DNA from: G965230615 sp965230615
Lineage (GTDB): Bacteria; Pseudomonadota; Gammaproteobacteria; HTCC5015
Assembly (NCBI GenBank): GCA_965230615.1
Contig: OZ246012.1
Span: 186,001 to 250,000, forward strand
Direction of reading: 5' to 3'
Length of the DNA stretch: 64,000 nt
Positions 24,940 through 35,391 of this stretch are shown here, one piece after another. The notes below the pieces were generated by a model, which worked only from the letters and a program-made list of their open reading frames with translations, was not told where the DNA came from and did not search any database. Within the stretch, counting starts at the first letter, position 1; each line of letters begins with the position of its first letter. A program made the position numbers and the translations under genes.

Positions 24940-26211
24940 ATGGACTGTAAAAAATATCTGCTGGTTTTCTTAACAGGGCTCTTTATATCACACTCAGCTA
25001 ATGCTGTTTACGAAACCAACATCGACACGGCTTCCACCTGGCTGGCCAGCCAGCAAAACCTCGATGGCAGTTGGGGCAGTGGTGATTCGTTAAAGTTTAT
25101 CTACACCGTAGAAGCGGTAGAAGCCTTTCGGTCTATTGGCCTGCGTAATGATGCCTACTATCAAGGCATCACCTGGCTGGAAAACCACGCCACCAACAAT
25201 GCTGACTACCAGGCACGCCGAGCATTAACCTTGAACGCCCATGGCGACAATGTCATTGATGTAATTGCCCAACTCGAAAGCGCCCAGAATATCGCCGTGA
25301 TGGGCCGCGATGCCTGGGGCGTGAGTGTTGAGTACTTACAATCGCCGGTCGATACGGCGGTGGTAACGCGCGCTTTATCTATTATCGGCACCAGTGCTGA
25401 CTTACAGGCCGCCATTGATTATCTAAAAGCCATACAATTAACAGGTGCCGGTGATCAAGGCTGGCCGGTGGCACTGGAAACCAATACCGATCCGTTTTCT
25501 ACTGCAATGGTCGTTAAAGCGTTGGTTGCATTACAGAGTATCGATCCCACGGTCTCCACCAACATTAGTAATGGTGTGAGCACGCTCGGTACCTTAGTAA
25601 ACACCGGTTCCCCGATTGATCTGCAAGCCCATACTGCTCATGCCGCTTTTCTGGCTGGGAACAATGCGATCGCCGATCCATTACTGACCAACCTGGCCAG
25701 CACCCAGGGCGGTGACGGCAGTTGGGGTAGCAATATCTACAATACCGCCTTGGTTATGCGTGCCTTTGCTGCCGCTGATGGTTTGGATACTGCCGCGAAT
25801 CAAAGCGATGTCGTCATACCCGATGCCAACCTGCGTGCCGTCATTAACGAAGCCTTAGGCCGCAACATCATGGATACCATTGATCGTGCTGAACTATTAA
25901 GACTGACTGATTTAGTCGCTGTGAATCGTGGCATCGATGATCTAACCGGACTGGAGTTTGCGTTGAACCTGGTGACCGCCGACCTGCAAAACAACAACAT
26001 CACCGATGATACACCATTAAACGGCCTGCCGAATCTGGTTACCGTCAACCTTGATGGCAATCCTGTTGCCAATATGGGCGATGACGGCTTTGATGATGAT
26101 ATTCCGACCTTACCGGAATGGGGCATGATCATTATGGCCTGCTTATTACTTTGGCAAGTCATTAAACGTCAGCGGGAAAACGACAACAACGATTCCGGCC
26201 TGGCGGCATAA
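24940..26211 (+). CDS. IPTL-CTERM surface protein with prenyltransferase-like and LRR repeats
   Basis: 423 residues from ATG 24940 (AAGGA seven bases upstream). Sec signal peptide (MDCKKYLLVFLTGLFIS...ANA). Residues about 25-285 hold repeats of the prenyltransferase/squalene-oxidase alpha-toroid type, with two QNLDGSWGS/QGGDGSWGS turns. Residues about 290-380 contain leucine-rich segments (LVTADLQNNNI, LVTVNLDGNPV). The tail is a clear IPTL-CTERM sorting signal: IPTLPEWGMI (about 388), membrane helix, then basic KRQREN. That signal is recognised by exosortase H, whose gene lies 11 kb downstream. The protein should be exported, cleaved and displayed at the surface. Confidence 0.86.
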   Translation: MDCKKYLLVFLTGLFISHSANAVYETNIDTASTWLASQQNLDGSWGSGDSLKFIYTVEAVEAFRSIGLRNDAYYQGITWLENHATNNADYQARRALTLNAHGDNVIDVIAQLESAQNIAVMGRDAWGVSVEYLQSPVDTAVVTRALSIIGTSADLQAAIDYLKAIQLTGAGDQGWPVALETNTDPFSTAMVVKALVALQSIDPTVSTNISNGVSTLGTLVNTGSPIDLQAHTAHAAFLAGNNAIADPLLTNLASTQGGDGSWGSNIYNTALVMRAFAAADGLDTAANQSDVVIPDANLRAVINEALGRNIMDTIDRAELLRLTDLVAVNRGIDDLTGLEFALNLVTADLQNNNITDDTPLNGLPNLVTVNLDGNPVANMGDDGFDDDIPTLPEWGMIIMACLLLWQVIKRQRENDNNDSGLAA

Positions 26212-26251
26212 CCAAACACTATTTAATAGTCTATTTGAAAGGAAAAGGACG

Positions 26252-26974
26252 ATGAGGACCTTCACACGATCACTGATCATTCTAACACTATGTATAACAG
26301 GCCAATTGTTATCAAGCACTGCGTTTGCCGATGAGCAGGATAGACAAGCGCCATTAAATGCCCAGCAACGCACCCAGATTCAAGGTGTTGGTAATGCCTT
26401 ACTCAAAGCCAATCGCACCTACCAGCCGGACGAAGATGCCAGTGCGATCCGCGCACAGGTGGATCAGGTTCGCCAAGCAATTGAAACCCTGACTAAACCA
26501 TTGGACTCAACGCCGTTAACTGTCTCAGTCAATAATGCGACTGCGACAGCCAGTGCATTAACGGCGCAAACAGCCTCTGTATCGTCCGCCGAACAATGGC
26601 AGCAAGCCCGTGCTTCACAAATTAATCAACTCAACAATGAACTAGCCAAACTGCGTCAGCATTGCGATGACTATCGCAATAAACAACAAGCTAAAAAGCC
26701 AGGACTTTTTAAGCGTTTTACTGCTTTATTATCGGGTAACAATAAGCCCGCGAAGAAACACCCAGTCATAACTGAAGCTTCCGAACGGGTACTCACTCGG
26801 CTTGAAAACCTGGGCGTTGAAGTAGATGAAACATTGGCGTTACCAGCAGATCAGCGACAGCAAAAGCTATTGGCGCTATCCGACAGCCTGCGTTTTCAAA
26901 AACAATTAGTCATAACGCCGGATGCTGAGCCAAACGATACACCGACCTACTTGACACGGACCAAACACCGTTAA
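26252..26974 (+). CDS. Secreted coiled-coil hypothetical protein
   Basis: A 240-residue protein with a Sec signal peptide (about residues 1-26, ending SSTAFA-DEQ). The mature part is Gln/Ala/Thr-rich and helical, with a coiled coil around INQLNNELAKLRQHCDD (about 130-147) and a Lys-rich hinge. Six bases separate AGGAAAAGG from the ATG. It lies 40 bases after the IPTL-CTERM gene and 100 bases before the giant Rhs gene, so it may be a chaperone, adaptor or cell-wall component of the same system (inference). No family recognised. Confidence 0.72.
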   Translation: MRTFTRSLIILTLCITGQLLSSTAFADEQDRQAPLNAQQRTQIQGVGNALLKANRTYQPDEDASAIRAQVDQVRQAIETLTKPLDSTPLTVSVNNATATASALTAQTASVSSAEQWQQARASQINQLNNELAKLRQHCDDYRNKQQAKKPGLFKRFTALLSGNNKPAKKHPVITEASERVLTRLENLGVEVDETLALPADQRQQKLLALSDSLRFQKQLVITPDAEPNDTPTYLTRTKHR

Positions 26975-27077
26975 GTAAAGGAACAATCAGGGAATCGTTA
27001 CAGGCAACGGATCAGTCATTTAAATTTATTACATTTACTAATAACCAACTACTTAAGAAGGGAAGAGGTATACAGTC

Positions 27078-30000
27078 ATGCGTGCATTCAGCTTAAGAAG
27101 CACTTTTCAAACCACACTATTTGGCATCTTAAGCCTGTTTTGTATCGGTGTTGTTGCCGACCCTCTGGCCGAAACCCGCGAGATTATTTTTACCGGCAGC
27201 GAAGGCAGCGTAATTGCTGATAAAGCGGCCGAGTTGCAATCACCGGCTAAAATCTACGAATACGTGCGCAACACCCATGAATACGCGCTGTATCATGGTT
27301 CACGCCAAAACACTATTAACACCTTCTTGGGTCAGCGCGGCAGCGATGTCGATATCGCCTCAGTATTGATTGCGATGTACCGCTCGCAAAACATCCCTGC
27401 ACGGTATGTCAAAGGCACCGTCCGCTTAACCGAAGCGGAACTGATTAACTGGATCGGTGTGGAAGATGTCACCCTGGCCAAAGCTATTATGCGGGATCAG
27501 GGCATACAGGGTGTAAGCCCATACCCAACGAACAACGGTCAGTTTGTGGAGTTCGAACACGTCTGGGTGCAGGTGCAAATCCCCTATGATGATTATCGTG
27601 GTGCGAATCAATCCAGTATCGACTGCACGGCTACACCGAATCGCTGTAGCTGGATCGATGTAGACCCCAGCTTTAAACTGCGCGAATACCACAACCAGAA
27701 CATCGACATCTACAATCTGGTGCCATTCGATTACGACCGTTATTACAATGCTATTTTGAATGACGATGCCGACTATCGTGACAAAAACCCATTAGAAATT
27801 TATGAGGAACAAATCCTTGATTACCTGGCAATCAACTTTCCAGGCCGTACTTTGGAAGATGTTGCTGATCCAGGTGTGATCATTCCCGTTGATGATGGTA
27901 TTTTACCGGCCTCATTGCCATTTGAAGTTATTGGAGCAGTAACAACCTACAACTCCGTCGAAGATCACGATACGGCCAACGATCCAGACTGGGCTAAGTT
28001 CTTGGTTATCCGTTATAACTTGGGTGCATTCACCTTTACCGGTGGTGTCGTAGGTCCGTTTATTTTGTCATCGTCATCTGACCCGATTGCATTAGCCGAC
28101 TTATCTACCAAGCGTATTACGCTAAGCTACTTTGAAGGTAACCAGATTCCCAGCGATCCGTTTGAACATCATCAAATGACGGTCAGACTGGACGGGCAGA
28201 TTATCGATACACCTATTTTAATTGCCTGGCAAAATGATCAGGCCGATTACTTAGGTAGAATATTCGATGTCACTTTTGAACTTGATGGTGCGCCGGGTAT
28301 TGATGGCGGCGCGGACAATGTTATCGAAGCCACTTATCCCAATCTGGTATTTGGTGGCTACTACGTGATCGGTACTGGTGGTGATACCTCCAACTGGTCG
28401 CAAGTGCATCGTGCTGCCGATCAACTTCTCCAAGCCAATGAACAGTTTCCAATTATTAATGATGGCGGCGGCGTACCGTATGTCGATGCCAACGATAATG
28501 GCAGCATTGATGCCGGCGAAATCCGGCTGCTGGATGACCCTATTGCCCAGGACAACCTGACCGGTGGCCTGTTACAGGTGTCGATGACCCAGTACTACAC
28601 GCAGTTTGTCGAACAATCACGCCGACTGGATGCCCTTAACCAGGTGATCTCACCGATTGAAGGTTTTGTTGGTATCGTCAGCTCCACTTACGATGTTGAA
28701 TACCTGGACAGCACCGCGTTCTCGGTTATGCCTGGCGGCCTGTTGATCGATATGAAAGGCGTACAGTTCAATGGTAACTGGCGTATTAATGTCCCTGATA
28801 CCTATGCCAATGACCATTTTGAATTGATGGGGCATCTAGGCTCATCTTTGGAGCATGAAATCTGGCAGCAGATCACCGGCTTTGACGCAGTGTCTACTGT
28901 GCGAGGTATCCAAATGGCTTTAGCCAATGGTGCTGCATTGCAACGGCCAGAAAATACTGGCAGTAGCAACAATATGGCCAGCCAGTTTCCCGCTTTTCGC
29001 TTTGACGATAACCCGAGTGGTTTTACTTACACACCATTTACCGTATTTGGCACCAATCCGGCTACCTGGACGCATGCCAGCAACGGTGCGGAAATGGAAG
29101 TGCTTAAACGCAATGTCACAACGGCTGATACTTCACTGGATCGGGCATTAGTGACTTATCAATACAGTACTAGTGGTGGTTTGTATGGCTGGGTAAATTG
29201 TGTCGATGGTTTTGAGAATCAACTGTTAGGCTTTCCACCGACAGCGACGATCAATCCGTTTACCTTTTGCGATGGTACCGTCTATTCAGGGCAGGTATCA
29301 ACGATACTCAGTCAAATTCAAAATAATTATCTGACCAACATTATTCCGAATATTATCGGTCAAAGCTTCTTTGATTTCTTTGATCAGGCCCAGGGCTTTA
29401 ACCGCCTTGAGCATGTCTATCGTCCATTAGCGTTGGCCATTGATGAACACAGCGGCTCACGTATCCAGGATATTCGTGACGATGTGGCTTTAGGTGATGA
29501 TGCCACAGTTGGTGGCCAGCCAGGTCGCTGGGAATACGTTATCCCCTCGCGTAAAACCGATACCGGCTTTAACCAGTTCACCGTATTCCTGGAAAAAATC
29601 TTCAGCCAGGTTGATGGCAGTCTGGCCAGTCAAAGCTATAGCATTAGCAACGACAGTTTTACCGCTGGTGGTGGTTGGGTTGATGGTTCTGAAACGCTGG
29701 ATGTCGCCAGCGCAATTCCAGGTACTTCGATTATTCAGCCCACCTTTAATAATGAAATCTTTACTGATGCACTGGTCGTTAGCCAGGCCAATAATGATTT
29801 GGTAAAAACGCCATCCACTGCTGACCCAATCAGCACTGTCACCGGCAATATGTACCATGACGAAACCGATCTGATCATAAAAAGCCGCGGGCTCAGCTAC
29901 GTGTTCACCCGCAGCTATAACTCAGCGCCGGCACGTTCCGGCCAAAATGGTCCGCTCGGTTTTGGCTGGACGCATAGCTACAATATGAGTTTACGATCCA

Positions 30001-33000
30001 ATGACTACGGTGATTGCCCAAACTGTGCAGCAGGCACAGGTGCCGGCCAGGCACCAGAAAACGGCAACAACGTCACAGCGTCGATTACCTATATTGACGA
30101 ACGCGCCGGTGAACATACTTATTTAGTAAACGAAACAACACAGGCGATTACCCCGCCACCGGGAGAATTTGATTCGTTGCAGATTAATACGCCTTCTTCG
30201 GGCTTGCACACAATAGAATTTCGTAACGGCACCCGCTATGTATTTGAAGGCCCCAGTAATCTAAACACCGTCTCCGGCCAAACCGCACGTTTAAGTTACA
30301 TTGAAGATCCCTATAACAACCGCTTAACGCTAAGCTATGATGGCAGCGGCCGTTTGAGTAATGTGGTCGATAATCTAGGTGTGGCTGGTCGTACAGGGAT
30401 TACCTTTAATTATTCAGGTGCATCAACACTGATTCAAAGTATCAGCGACTGGTCTGGCCGCACCTGGCAGTTTGGTTATAACAACGACCGCCTAACTTCA
30501 ATTACAAATCCGTTAAGTGATATTACCACTTATGTTTATCATGGCGATACCAATTTGCTAACTGAAATGGTATTGCCACAGGATCGCAGTGGACAGCAAG
30601 CCAAAAATGTTTTCACCTATTACCGTAACAACAAAGCCTTTACTCAAAAGAACGCGTTGGAACAGGGTGAAACTGTTGATTATGATTTATATCGTCAACG
30701 CACTCAGATCGCCGATGCCAGAGGGTTTTTACGCAATCATAGCTACGACACCGACAACGGCGCGCTGATCAAGCTCGAAGAACCCGATGGCGCGATTCTG
30801 CGCTTTGAAAACAACGCCGATGGCCTGCGTTACAGCAAACGCGATGGTTTGGGTTTCTTAACCCAATACTCCTACCAGAGTGACCGCAGCATCAGCGCCA
30901 ACGCATCAAACAATAACGGTTTGGTTTCCAGAGAAATTGATCCGCTGGGTAACAACACCGACATTAACTACGGCATTCATGATCAGCCAACCACCACCAC
31001 CGACAAACGCGGCAATCCGCTAACGCGCACGTATTACGCAAGCACTAACAGCGCCACCGGCGCCGTCGCCGGTAAGCTGCAGGAAGTGCGCACCACACTA
31101 AACGGCACACCGAATATTCTGCTGGAATCCTACACCTACTATGCCGATAGCGCACAAAACAACTTTGGTCAACTACAACAACGCATTGAATATATCGATC
31201 CGGCGCAGCCAACTAGACAACGTATTACCAACTACAGTTACGATGCCAGCGGCATTAACCTCACCAATCAGACCGTGATCGGCAATACTTCCGGTGGGGC
31301 CATTATCACTACTTTTACTTACGACACCCTAGGTCGTTTGGAAACGCAAACATTGCAACGCCGTACTTCAGCGACCGATGCAACCATTATCAATTTAACC
31401 ACCACGTTTGAATACGATGCCTTAAATCGCGTGATCCGCACGACCGATCCACGCGGCGATATTGCAGAAACCGTTTATGATGATAACGGCAAAGTCTCGG
31501 AAGAACGGGTACGTTACTTTACCAGTACACCGCGTGCAAACTGCGCCGCGCCAAGTGGTGGCTATGTCGTCTGTACCTATGTAACGAATACTTATGATGC
31601 AGCAGACCGATTAGTATCCACAACGGATATTCTGGGTAACACTGCTTCATTTGAATATGATGCAAGTGGCAACCTGATCAAACAGACCGATGCCAATGGG
31701 CATAGCACACGCTTTGAATACGATGGGTTAAATCGACGCTCCGCAGAGATCGATGCCAATGGTTTCCGAACAGAGTTCGAATACGATCTGGCTGGCAGGA
31801 TGATTTCAACAACTGACCCTGATGGTACAAAAACTCAATTTGAGTATGATGCCCTAGGCAGACAAACTAAAGTCATTTCACCCTTAGGTATCGAAACGGA
31901 ATTTCAATATGATGCCAATGGCAATCGTACTCATTTAATCGATGCCAATGCACTGGCAAGTGGTACACACCCACGTAACTCTCAAGGTGCCAGTGAGTTT
32001 AGAGAATATGACGAACTCAATCGCTTGACTCGCGTACTGGATGCATTGAATGGTGAGACCCTTTATACCTATGATTTATTAGGCAACATAACATCCTATA
32101 CAGACGCGGAAGGACAGGTTACTCAACTGATCCATGATGACCTTGGACGTTTAATTGAAACGATTGATCCCATTATTGAAACACCAACAGATCTGACTGA
32201 TCGAGTAACACTCTATGATCAGGCAGGCAATGCGCTATTAGTAGAAAGCCGTTCAGGCCGTACGCAACAACATACATTCGATAATCTGAATCGTTTAGTA
32301 CAGAGTGAATATCTATTTGACTCTACTCAGGATACTTTTTTCTATGATGACTTTGGTGATTTAACTCAGATTGCTAACAATGGCGTTACCTACACATACA
32401 CCTACACGCCACGACATGAGTTGCAAAGCAAAACCGATAGTCGGCAAAACCGCAGTTTAAACTGGACGTTTGATCCCGTTGGTAATGTACTCACGAAAAC
32501 CGATTATCAAACTGAACTAACCACTTTTCAGTATGACTCTACCAACCGGCTGGTAGCGATGAGCAACCCAGGTTATCTGCAGGTCAGCTACCATTATGAC
32601 CCTGCTGGTAGATTATTAAATCGAATCTTAAGCAACAAGGCTCAGACTAATTATCAGTACGATGCTGATGGTCGTTTGATTCAACTTGAAAATGTATCGG
32701 CTAATAATACAGTCGTTCAGTCACTAAACTACCAGTATGATCCAATGGGGAATATCACTCAGGTCGCTGAGTCGGGTGGACGTACTGTTGATTATACTTA
32801 TGATGCGTTGCACCGGCTGACCAATGCTGATTCAACCAATAATGTAGAAGACCGTACATATACTTATGACGCTGTCGGTAATCGGCAGACCGAGGATAGA
32901 AACGGCACGGTTTATTACTATACTTATAACCCGTCCGGCTTTGGCAATGCGCCTGTGGGTAACCGCTTATTAAATATCCGCACCGGCAGTGGCGCAGGGC

Positions 33001-34331
33001 CGCTCTACCGGCAGTTTATCTACGACGATAGCGGCCGGATCACTCAAAAACAGGATGGCAGTGGATCGCCCATCTATACGGTCACTTACGATGGTAAAGG
33101 CCGTGCGAGCCTGATTGACGCCACTCAGTTTGAGTACGATCCAAATGATTTTCGTATCCAGAAAGCCAGCGATTTATATTACCTGGAAGGCGAGCATTTT
33201 GAAGCTACTTATACCAGCACTGGTGATTTACAGGATAAATATTTCAGGGGCGTATTGATTGACGAGATCGTCAATAGCTTCCATTACAACTCCAGCGATC
33301 CAAATGATTGGATCAATTACACATTTCATCACGATCACATCAACAGCGTAACAGCCTTGACTGGTCATGCCGGTTCAACCGAGCAAACCTGGACTTATGA
33401 TCCGTTTGGCCAGGTGATTAACACCCAGATACCCGGTACAGGTAACGAATTACTCTTTACGGGACGTAACTATGACCCTGAAACGGGCTTATATTACTAC
33501 CGCTCCCGCTATATGGACCCGGAAATTGGCCGGTTTATTACGGAAGATAATTTGGGTATCAGCGGTGGTATCAACTTATATGCCTACGTCAATAACAATC
33601 CCATCAATGCAGCCGACCCAAGCGGTAATATCCCTCTGGATACCATAGCGGATATTGCATTTATCGCAGCTGATATTGGGATTATTATCAAAGATGGACC
33701 GACTCTAACCAATGTTGCAGCGTTAGGCTTAGATGTTGTTGGTGCGTTGGTGCCTTATGCCACAGGCTTTGGGTCGCTTGCTAGAGGGGCTGATGTAGCC
33801 ACAGATATTGCAACTCAAGGCAGGGTAGGTGAAGAACTTGTCTCGGCAGCAATAGATGTTCCTAGGAATATTGGCCCAGGCCGTGTTACAACGCCTGGTA
33901 CCGGCCCTGGAGGCTTCCGCATTCCAGACTTTGATCCAAATATAACTGTCCAGACGCGTGGCACTGTAGTTGAGGTAAAAAATGTCACAAATCCTTTATC
34001 TGATACTCCACAATTACGGGATTTACAAAATACGGCCAACAATGATTTTGGTGTACCTTTAGAAATATTTACTAATTCTCCTCCAGGTCCAAATAGTAGA
34101 TTGACTGGACAAGCAGATTTAGGAAATATCATTTTCTCACCGATTCCTCAGCAAACTGCTCAGACTACCACAAGAACCAACGGTCTTGGGTTTGCGATTA
34201 ATGTGGCAGACCAAGCTAATCAAGCTTTTGGAGGGGGAGGTGATATTCTGAACCCTGGTGCAGGCGGTGGTTTTGTGCTCTATCCAAACAGACCTAATCT
34301 AAATACATCGGGTTCAGTATATTCAAAGTGA
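27078..34331 (+). CDS. Giant Sec-exported transglutaminase-like Rhs protein with nuclease-like tip
   Basis: 2417 residues. Sec signal peptide (about 1-27). A transglutaminase-like domain (about 40-215) has NIPARYVKGTV, the His in FEHVWVQV and the Asp in WIDVDPSF, but the segment where the nucleophilic Cys is usual reads RGSDVDIASVL without Cys. After about 650 unassigned residues come a DUF6531 start (DPISTVTGNMYHDETDL, about 914) and many YD repeats (FEYDALNR type). The Rhs core end follows (YYYRSRYMDPEIGRF, then NLYAYVNNNPINAADPSG, about 2184). The variable tip (2185-2417) carries RIPDFDP and VVEVKNV, a PD-D/ExK arrangement like Tox-REase-7 nucleases. A Sec route, not type VI secretion, is indicated. 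Confidence 0.87.
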   Translation: MRAFSLRSTFQTTLFGILSLFCIGVVADPLAETREIIFTGSEGSVIADKAAELQSPAKIYEYVRNTHEYALYHGSRQNTINTFLGQRGSDVDIASVLIAMYRSQNIPARYVKGTVRLTEAELINWIGVEDVTLAKAIMRDQGIQGVSPYPTNNGQFVEFEHVWVQVQIPYDDYRGANQSSIDCTATPNRCSWIDVDPSFKLREYHNQNIDIYNLVPFDYDRYYNAILNDDADYRDKNPLEIYEEQILDYLAINFPGRTLEDVADPGVIIPVDDGILPASLPFEVIGAVTTYNSVEDHDTANDPDWAKFLVIRYNLGAFTFTGGVVGPFILSSSSDPIALADLSTKRITLSYFEGNQIPSDPFEHHQMTVRLDGQIIDTPILIAWQNDQADYLGRIFDVTFELDGAPGIDGGADNVIEATYPNLVFGGYYVIGTGGDTSNWSQVHRAADQLLQANEQFPIINDGGGVPYVDANDNGSIDAGEIRLLDDPIAQDNLTGGLLQVSMTQYYTQFVEQSRRLDALNQVISPIEGFVGIVSSTYDVEYLDSTAFSVMPGGLLIDMKGVQFNGNWRINVPDTYANDHFELMGHLGSSLEHEIWQQITGFDAVSTVRGIQMALANGAALQRPENTGSSNNMASQFPAFRFDDNPSGFTYTPFTVFGTNPATWTHASNGAEMEVLKRNVTTADTSLDRALVTYQYSTSGGLYGWVNCVDGFENQLLGFPPTATINPFTFCDGTVYSGQVSTILSQIQNNYLTNIIPNIIGQSFFDFFDQAQGFNRLEHVYRPLALAIDEHSGSRIQDIRDDVALGDDATVGGQPGRWEYVIPSRKTDTGFNQFTVFLEKIFSQVDGSLASQSYSISNDSFTAGGGWVDGSETLDVASAIPGTSIIQPTFNNEIFTDALVVSQANNDLVKTPSTADPISTVTGNMYHDETDLIIKSRGLSYVFTRSYNSAPARSGQNGPLGFGWTHSYNMSLRSNDYGDCPNCAAGTGAGQAPENGNNVTASITYIDERAGEHTYLVNETTQAITPPPGEFDSLQINTPSSGLHTIEFRNGTRYVFEGPSNLNTVSGQTARLSYIEDPYNNRLTLSYDGSGRLSNVVDNLGVAGRTGITFNYSGASTLIQSISDWSGRTWQFGYNNDRLTSITNPLSDITTYVYHGDTNLLTEMVLPQDRSGQQAKNVFTYYRNNKAFTQKNALEQGETVDYDLYRQRTQIADARGFLRNHSYDTDNGALIKLEEPDGAILRFENNADGLRYSKRDGLGFLTQYSYQSDRSISANASNNNGLVSREIDPLGNNTDINYGIHDQPTTTTDKRGNPLTRTYYASTNSATGAVAGKLQEVRTTLNGTPNILLESYTYYADSAQNNFGQLQQRIEYIDPAQPTRQRITNYSYDASGINLTNQTVIGNTSGGAIITTFTYDTLGRLETQTLQRRTSATDATIINLTTTFEYDALNRVIRTTDPRGDIAETVYDDNGKVSEERVRYFTSTPRANCAAPSGGYVVCTYVTNTYDAADRLVSTTDILGNTASFEYDASGNLIKQTDANGHSTRFEYDGLNRRSAEIDANGFRTEFEYDLAGRMISTTDPDGTKTQFEYDALGRQTKVISPLGIETEFQYDANGNRTHLIDANALASGTHPRNSQGASEFREYDELNRLTRVLDALNGETLYTYDLLGNITSYTDAEGQVTQLIHDDLGRLIETIDPIIETPTDLTDRVTLYDQAGNALLVESRSGRTQQHTFDNLNRLVQSEYLFDSTQDTFFYDDFGDLTQIANNGVTYTYTYTPRHELQSKTDSRQNRSLNWTFDPVGNVLTKTDYQTELTTFQYDSTNRLVAMSNPGYLQVSYHYDPAGRLLNRILSNKAQTNYQYDADGRLIQLENVSANNTVVQSLNYQYDPMGNITQVAESGGRTVDYTYDALHRLTNADSTNNVEDRTYTYDAVGNRQTEDRNGTVYYYTYNPSGFGNAPVGNRLLNIRTGSGAGPLYRQFIYDDSGRITQKQDGSGSPIYTVTYDGKGRASLIDATQFEYDPNDFRIQKASDLYYLEGEHFEATYTSTGDLQDKYFRGVLIDEIVNSFHYNSSDPNDWINYTFHHDHINSVTALTGHAGSTEQTWTYDPFGQVINTQIPGTGNELLFTGRNYDPETGLYYYRSRYMDPEIGRFITEDNLGISGGINLYAYVNNNPINAADPSGNIPLDTIADIAFIAADIGIIIKDGPTLTNVAALGLDVVGALVPYATGFGSLARGADVATDIATQGRVGEELVSAAIDVPRNIGPGRVTTPGTGPGGFRIPDFDPNITVQTRGTVVEVKNVTNPLSDTPQLRDLQNTANNDFGVPLEIFTNSPPGPNSRLTGQADLGNIIFSPIPQQTAQTTTRTNGLGFAINVADQANQAFGGGGDILNPGAGGGFVLYPNRPNLNTSGSVYSK

Positions 34332-34352
34332 TGCTTAGAGTATTATAGAGTT

Positions 34353-35339
34353 ATGTTTCGGAATATTTTTGGGCCAAAAATGACAGCTTATCCAGGAAAT
34401 GAGCACGATATGGATGTGCGATTTTTTCTCTCTGAGACTTTGCTAAATGAAAAGCATTTTGAGGTCTTGGGTATTGTTTTAGCTGAGAAAGCCTCAAGTT
34501 GGTCTTCAAAATTGCATATATGGCGAGGTCGAGGGGAAGATAATACTCCCCTCAATATTTCTGATCCTAAATCTATTTATGAGCCCATTCGCACTGCTTT
34601 ACTTGAACGTGGTCCCACTTACCATAAATTGTTGAAGGAAAAAGAGGTTGCACCTAAACAGCGTAATAGTGGCTCAATAGGAATTAAAGGGAAAAATACC
34701 TCACTAGGTTTGGTTGTTGGGGTTGATGATTACCCGCTTTGGCCGCTTGCAGGTAGGTATAACTGGGGTAATTATATTTCTTTCCATATAGGTAGTTCTG
34801 TTATAGAAGGGGCTTACAAGGCTCACGAATGGGTATCTGAGGTCTTTTGCTTTTTATGTGAAAAGTTGCCTGTTGTGTATGCACATGCTCAGTGCTCGGC
34901 AGATTATTTCAACAAGAATATAGATGCCAGTAATGGTGGGCGGAGAGCTGTTGGAATAGATTTCGCCAAGTGTTTGCCCGGAGTATATTGGTTAAACTAT
35001 TTTGGCGAACCTTATGCTGAATTAATGGGGAAAAATAAACTGCTTAGCGCTAATGTTTTTGAGGCTAAAGAAATTAATAAAGGGGTAAGTATCCAGATTT
35101 CAGAATCCCCTCAACATTGGCATGAAAAAAATTATCAAAATTCTGAAAAGAATTTTTTAAAGCATATCGGTGATCAATATTTTTTCTCTAAGCAATCTCC
35201 TAATCGGAAAACGATTGCACCGGAGTTTGATTTGCCTAAACCTAATTTTCCAAATAAAAATAAACCGATTCAAGTGCTTCATGATGATTCTACTGGAGAA
35301 CTGAAGCTCATTGATGATGGAAAGTTATCTGAACTCTAA
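34353..35339 (+). CDS. Putative immunity protein for the Rhs tip
   Basis: A 328-residue soluble protein starting 21 bases after the Rhs stop. It is visibly AT-richer than the Rhs gene, as expected for exchangeable toxin-immunity cassettes. The motif LPGVYWLNYFGEPYAELMG (about 209) recurs in proteins encoded next to polymorphic toxins, from memory, and a final WHEKNY segment follows. No catalytic motif is seen. The immunity role is inferred from position, composition and that motif; co-expression rescue against the tip domain would be decisive. Confidence 0.65.
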   Translation: MFRNIFGPKMTAYPGNEHDMDVRFFLSETLLNEKHFEVLGIVLAEKASSWSSKLHIWRGRGEDNTPLNISDPKSIYEPIRTALLERGPTYHKLLKEKEVAPKQRNSGSIGIKGKNTSLGLVVGVDDYPLWPLAGRYNWGNYISFHIGSSVIEGAYKAHEWVSEVFCFLCEKLPVVYAHAQCSADYFNKNIDASNGGRRAVGIDFAKCLPGVYWLNYFGEPYAELMGKNKLLSANVFEAKEINKGVSIQISESPQHWHEKNYQNSEKNFLKHIGDQYFFSKQSPNRKTIAPEFDLPKPNFPNKNKPIQVLHDDSTGELKLIDDGKLSEL

Positions 35340-35391
35340 TTCCTTATCCGAGCAAACCTAATACAAACATGCTCAGTACGATTTATTCAAA

